This document shows, piece by piece, positions 61,181-64,000 of a stretch of DNA of 64,000 nt. The notes below the pieces were generated by a model that saw nothing but the letters and a program-made list of their open reading frames with translations, had not been told where the DNA came from and did not search any database. The DNA is from JAGQOZ01 sp041399205 (GTDB taxonomy: Bacteria; Planctomycetota; Planctomycetia; Pirellulales; Pirellulaceae): assembly GCA_041399205.1 (NCBI GenBank), contig JAWKTK010000016.1, positions 62,001-126,000 on the forward strand. The letters are read 5' to 3'. Within the stretch, counting starts at the first letter, position 1. Every line of letters begins with the position of its first letter. The position numbers and the translations under genes were made by a program.

Positions 61181-63003
61181 TCAAGGCTGATACACGACGC
61201 CCAATACTTCCTTCGGGTAACCTCGTCCCAAATGACTGATGTCTCGCCAAAAGAGGACTCGTGGATTCGCTTCGGTCGCGCCGATCACCACTTCTGCTCG
61301 AGAAGATATTCCTCCTTCGTCAAAGTACCCGACCACTTGCGTACGAAACACACTGCCTCGAGCCGTAATGTACGGCATGAAATCTCGCATTTCTTCCAGC
61401 GTAACTACCGCTCGCGTCAGCAGCCATGTTGGATGTTGAAAATTGGGGTCCGCACTTTGTCCCGTCATGTCTCGTTGACTAATAATTGAATCGGCAATTT
61501 GTTCCGTCATGCCGGGAATGGCCATCAGCACGGTCCACGGAGCTTGATTGACGTTGATTCTACCGGGAATCACCGTGGCGGGATTGACCGTGCAATTGTC
61601 CATCAGTTCAGACATGTAAGCGCCCATTTCAAGCGGCTGGTCCGAAAACGGCGACGCCAAAATGACGCTTCCGGCATTTTCCGCCAAACGAGCTCGAACG
61701 TTAACGCCTACCAGATCCAACACTTGCGTGACGGGAATCTGGCGGGACGCGAAAAATCGACAGCTTGATCACTGGGCGCTTCTGCTTCGGCCGCGGTGGA
61801 TTCGTTCGAATCGGGACCGTTTTGACGGTACGCTACGATAAACGTGGCCCAACCTGGATCGCTAAAAACCTGCGTAAGTTGATCGTGCAACGTTTGCAAA
61901 TCTTCTTCGTTTAGATTGACTTTGGGCAGACCTTCTTGATTGACATTGCGTTCCGCACTGAACAGCGTCAAGTACGCCGACCAGCCTCGATCCATAGCGC
62001 CGGTTCCATCATCAAATCCGCCGGTCAGCGGCAGATTCAATTCGTGCATGTCAATGATTCCGTTACGATTGATGTCTCGTCCAAACAACAAATCGGGCGT
62101 GACACCTCGCACCATCAACAGCTCTTCCACGGTCTCTAACGGCCCGTTCTTGGCTGCGTACGACAAACTGGAATAGTACGAACTTTCGGCACCGTATTCT
62201 CGCGGTTCATCATCTTCGTCCACGTAGTCTAAAATCGCATCGGCAATATCCACCGTCATGCCGGGCAGTTTCATCAACATCGCTCGGCCCGAAGTATCAA
62301 TCGGTTCCTCTTCTTCTTCGTCCGTCGAATCGTCCGAGGCAGCGTCGTCGGCGTCATTCGTGCCACCGCTAGTTCCACCGGACGTCGCACCGCCCGTCGT
62401 TCCGCCACCCGAATTCGCACCGCTGGGAACAGCTCCGCCTGTCGCATTGCCGACGCCCGCCGTGCCGTCGTTGGTGTCGTTGCCGCCTGAATCCAGGATA
62501 TCGTCCACGGCGGCTTCTAACGCTGCAGCATCGGCGTCTTCTTCGTCCGGCAACGCCAGATCCAGCGCATTCAGATTCAGCCGTCCCGATTCATCTTCCA
62601 GGCCGAAGCGAACGCCGCCCCACATCCCTTGCGAATCCATCATGGGCGAAATCACGGTAAAACGGCCTCGAGCGGTCGCGTTCACACCCGTCGTCACTTG
62701 GACCGCTTGGAACAACGCCGGATTATCGAATTCACCGCCGCTGGCGTATCGCACGTCTTCCGTCATCTCTAAGTAGACTTTGACTTGTTCCACGCCAGAA
62801 TCGACTAAATTTCGAGCTTGAATTTGATGGCCGTTCAAAAGGGCCGCTTCTTTCTCTGTCAGCATCAAATCCGTAAACGTGTACGCGGCCAACGCCAACA
62901 TGGCAATGACCACCAGCACTACCACCAAGATGATGCCGGACAGTTTGTGCTTATTTCGACAACGCAAATTCGATTTGGTGCGAACCATGTTTCGTTGCGT
63001 CAT
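61181..63003 (-). pseudogene. GspK-like minor pseudopilin gene with one frameshift
   Basis: One protein of about 608 residues in two frames. The first (ATG 63003 onward, 431 residues) has a prepilin-like helix (GIILVVVLVVIAMLALAAYT), R-F-G-L-E-D-E-S-G-R-L-N-L-N, an acidic/Gly/Thr-rich insert of about 70 residues, L-P-G-M-T-V-D-I-A-D-A-I-L-D-Y-V-D and a helix-hairpin-helix-like pattern. The second part, to 61181, has PGRINVNQAPWTVLMAIPGM, the second such module, and TARGSVFRTQVVGYF. The shift sits at the T5 run 61752-61756 (A5 on plus). One more base there gives a smooth V-D-F-F-A-S-R-Q-I-P-V-T-Q-V-L-D-L. Probably a read error in a working gene. The start overlaps the GspJ stop (ATGA). Confidence 0.82.
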
Positions 63004-64000
63004 AACGAACTCCCTGTCGCACTAGTGCTAGACGAAGTGGAACTACTGCTGGTCGAATTGGATGTCGTTTCGTCCGTCGTCGAATCTTCTTCGGTTTCAA
63101 TCAATTCGCCCGCTGGAAGATGCACCACCAACTGATAAATGTTCTCCGGATCGATAACCGTGGGCACCGAATTCAACGGACCCGATTGTTGTTGCCGTTG
63201 TACATCGGCCGTAGTTTGCAACACCAACGTAATCCGAACCGCCAGCGGAATGCCGCCAAATTGCTGCGTGTCCCACGACGCCATCCACTGAAAGCCATCA
63301 AAATAGCTGAACTCCAGCGAAACCACTTCCGGCGCAATCAGCTCCATGCTGTTGTCCATCTGATCGAAGCTGGCGTACTGAGATGCAAACCGCGATTTAG
63401 CTCGAGACATACTGCGGCGGACCAAACCGGATTGGTAGTTGGCTCCCAACGACTGCGTTCCCAGACTGCCTGACAGATTACCTGCAGAACCGAGCATCGA
63501 ACCACCCTGACCCAACACAAAATAACTGACCGTTTTGACGTCGCTTAGGTTCGAAAGTGTGGACGTAGCGCCAGACGCATTGAGAATGGTGTATTCTTCA
63601 TAACGAGGAATCCGGCTGACGTCGATTTGGATTTCCAAAGCGTTGCCGTAAATGCCCGGTTCGATCGGCTGCGCAGCAGAATCCACCAACGCGTCGGCGG
63701 AGGAAACGTCTTCTTCGTCTGTTTCTTCTACGCCATCCGTTTCGGAGGCTTCATCCGTGCCGTCTTCGTCTACCGTTGTACCTTCCACCGCCGCCAATGC
63801 GTCATTTAGGCCTCGCTGCAAATCATAAATGGACGCAAAATCGGCCGAACGCGCCGCCACGGTACCTCGCAAATCCCTAGCAATCTGCTGCAATAGCGCG
63901 CGAGCCAACTGAGCTTCTTCAATTTTGGTTTGACGAACCGTCAGCTGCTTGAAATAGAAATTGATTGCACCACCCACCAACACCATCGTCACTGCCAACA
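63000..64000 (-). CDS. GspJ-like pseudopilin (5' end beyond window)
   Basis: 332 or more residues; the start lies beyond the window. The visible N-terminus MAVTMVLVGGAINFYFKQLT is the second half of a prepilin helix, so the G-F-T-L-L-E-type cleavage site should lie just upstream. Then come an acidic insert (EETDEEDVSSADALVDSAAQ) and GspJ-like beta strands (L-E-I-Q-I-D-V-S-R-I, VSYFVLGQGG, V-V-S-L-E-F-S-Y-F-D-G, IPLAVRITLVL). The end is Ser/Thr-rich (STSSSSTSSSTSATGSSL near 63010). Its stop overlaps the GspK start by ATGA, implying coupled translation. It is a minor pseudopilin of a type II secretion-like system. Confidence 0.82.
   Translation of the reverse strand, partial: LAVTMVLVGGAINFYFKQLTVRQTKIEEAQLARALLQQIARDLRGTVAARSADFASIYDLQRGLNDALAAVEGTTVDEDGTDEASETDGVEETDEEDVSSADALVDSAAQPIEPGIYGNALEIQIDVSRIPRYEEYTILNASGATSTLSNLSDVKTVSYFVLGQGGSMLGSAGNLSGSLGTQSLGANYQSGLVRRSMSRAKSRFASQYASFDQMDNSMELIAPEVVSLEFSYFDGFQWMASWDTQQFGGIPLAVRITLVLQTTADVQRQQQSGPLNSVPTVIDPENIYQLVVHLPAGELIETEEDSTTDETTSNSTSSSSTSSSTSATGSSL

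Overview
The window reads as chromosome of a planctomycete, most likely of the Pirellulales. The evidence is: a very large secreted protein with the planctomycete N-terminal motif (ETLEERRVLAS); secreted proteins with dockerin-like EF-hand doublets and PEP-CTERM-like sorting tails; a Ser/Thr kinase fused to a WD40 propeller; a TIGR03790-type protein, a sulfatase and ECF sigma factors; and type II secretion/type IV pilus-like genes with acidic low-complexity inserts. No insertion sequence, prophage, CRISPR array, rRNA or tRNA was recognised. Gene order is mostly short operons and single genes on both strands.

Layout. 1-8.5 kb: a truncated coiled-coil membrane protein, a DCC thiol oxidoreductase, a TIGR03790 protein, a YqjF/DUF2071 protein, a sulfatase, a PilZ-like protein and a two-TM DUF6585-like protein. 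8.8-11.4 kb: a sodium:solute symporter and a ribokinase, separated by a 23-codon cistron inside a 37-bp direct duplication. 11.6-14.7 kb: an ECF sigma factor, a decayed FecR-like anti-sigma gene and a secreted protein of unknown function. 14.9-18.3 kb: a sulfotransferase, degraded sequence, a frameshifted leucine-rich-repeat gene and an iron-type alcohol dehydrogenase. 18.7-23 kb: nfeD, a floA-like flotillin and an unknown membrane protein, followed by a beta-hydroxyacid dehydrogenase and a Tat-exported TIM-barrel protein. 23-28.8 kb: small proteins, a pentapeptide-repeat dockerin protein, an rtcB interrupted by an in-frame amber codon, lipA and a 52-residue membrane protein. 28.8-34.5 kb: a lactonase-type propeller, a FAH-family enzyme with a semialdehyde dehydrogenase (a Weimberg-like pair) and a TPR protein. 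34.7-45.2 kb: an ExeA-like ATPase, a 1279-residue TPM-like coiled-coil protein, fumarase, a second TPR protein and EF-G with a clear terminator. 45.4-51.4 kb: an ECF sigma factor beside a PEP-CTERM dockerin protein, then the WD40 kinase. 51.7-64 kb (minus strand): a 2110-residue CotH/lamin-tail surface protein and a secretion operon (GspJ-like, GspK-like, fused PilM-PilN, fused PilO-PilP).

Themes. (1) Surface display: three unlinked genes share one C-terminal dockerin-like doublet, two of them with PEP-CTERM-like tails, and lie in the same window as a type II secretion/pilus assembly operon. (2) Sugar catabolism: symporter with ribokinase, FAH with semialdehyde dehydrogenase, a lactonase and fumarase suggest uptake and oxidation of sugars or sugar acids. 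(3) Gene decay or sequence error: four loci are interrupted (fecR-like, LRR, rtcB, gspK). The gspK break sits at a homopolymer and may be a read error. The fecR-like gene has several breaks and looks truly decayed. (4) Repeated palindromic elements: two copies of one large imperfect palindrome lie between convergent gene pairs.

No single locus can be declared a new system from sequence alone. The best candidates for a second look are the amber-interrupted rtcB, the duplicated mini-cistron, the third gene of the flotillin operon, the pentapeptide/dockerin protein and the giant CotH protein.
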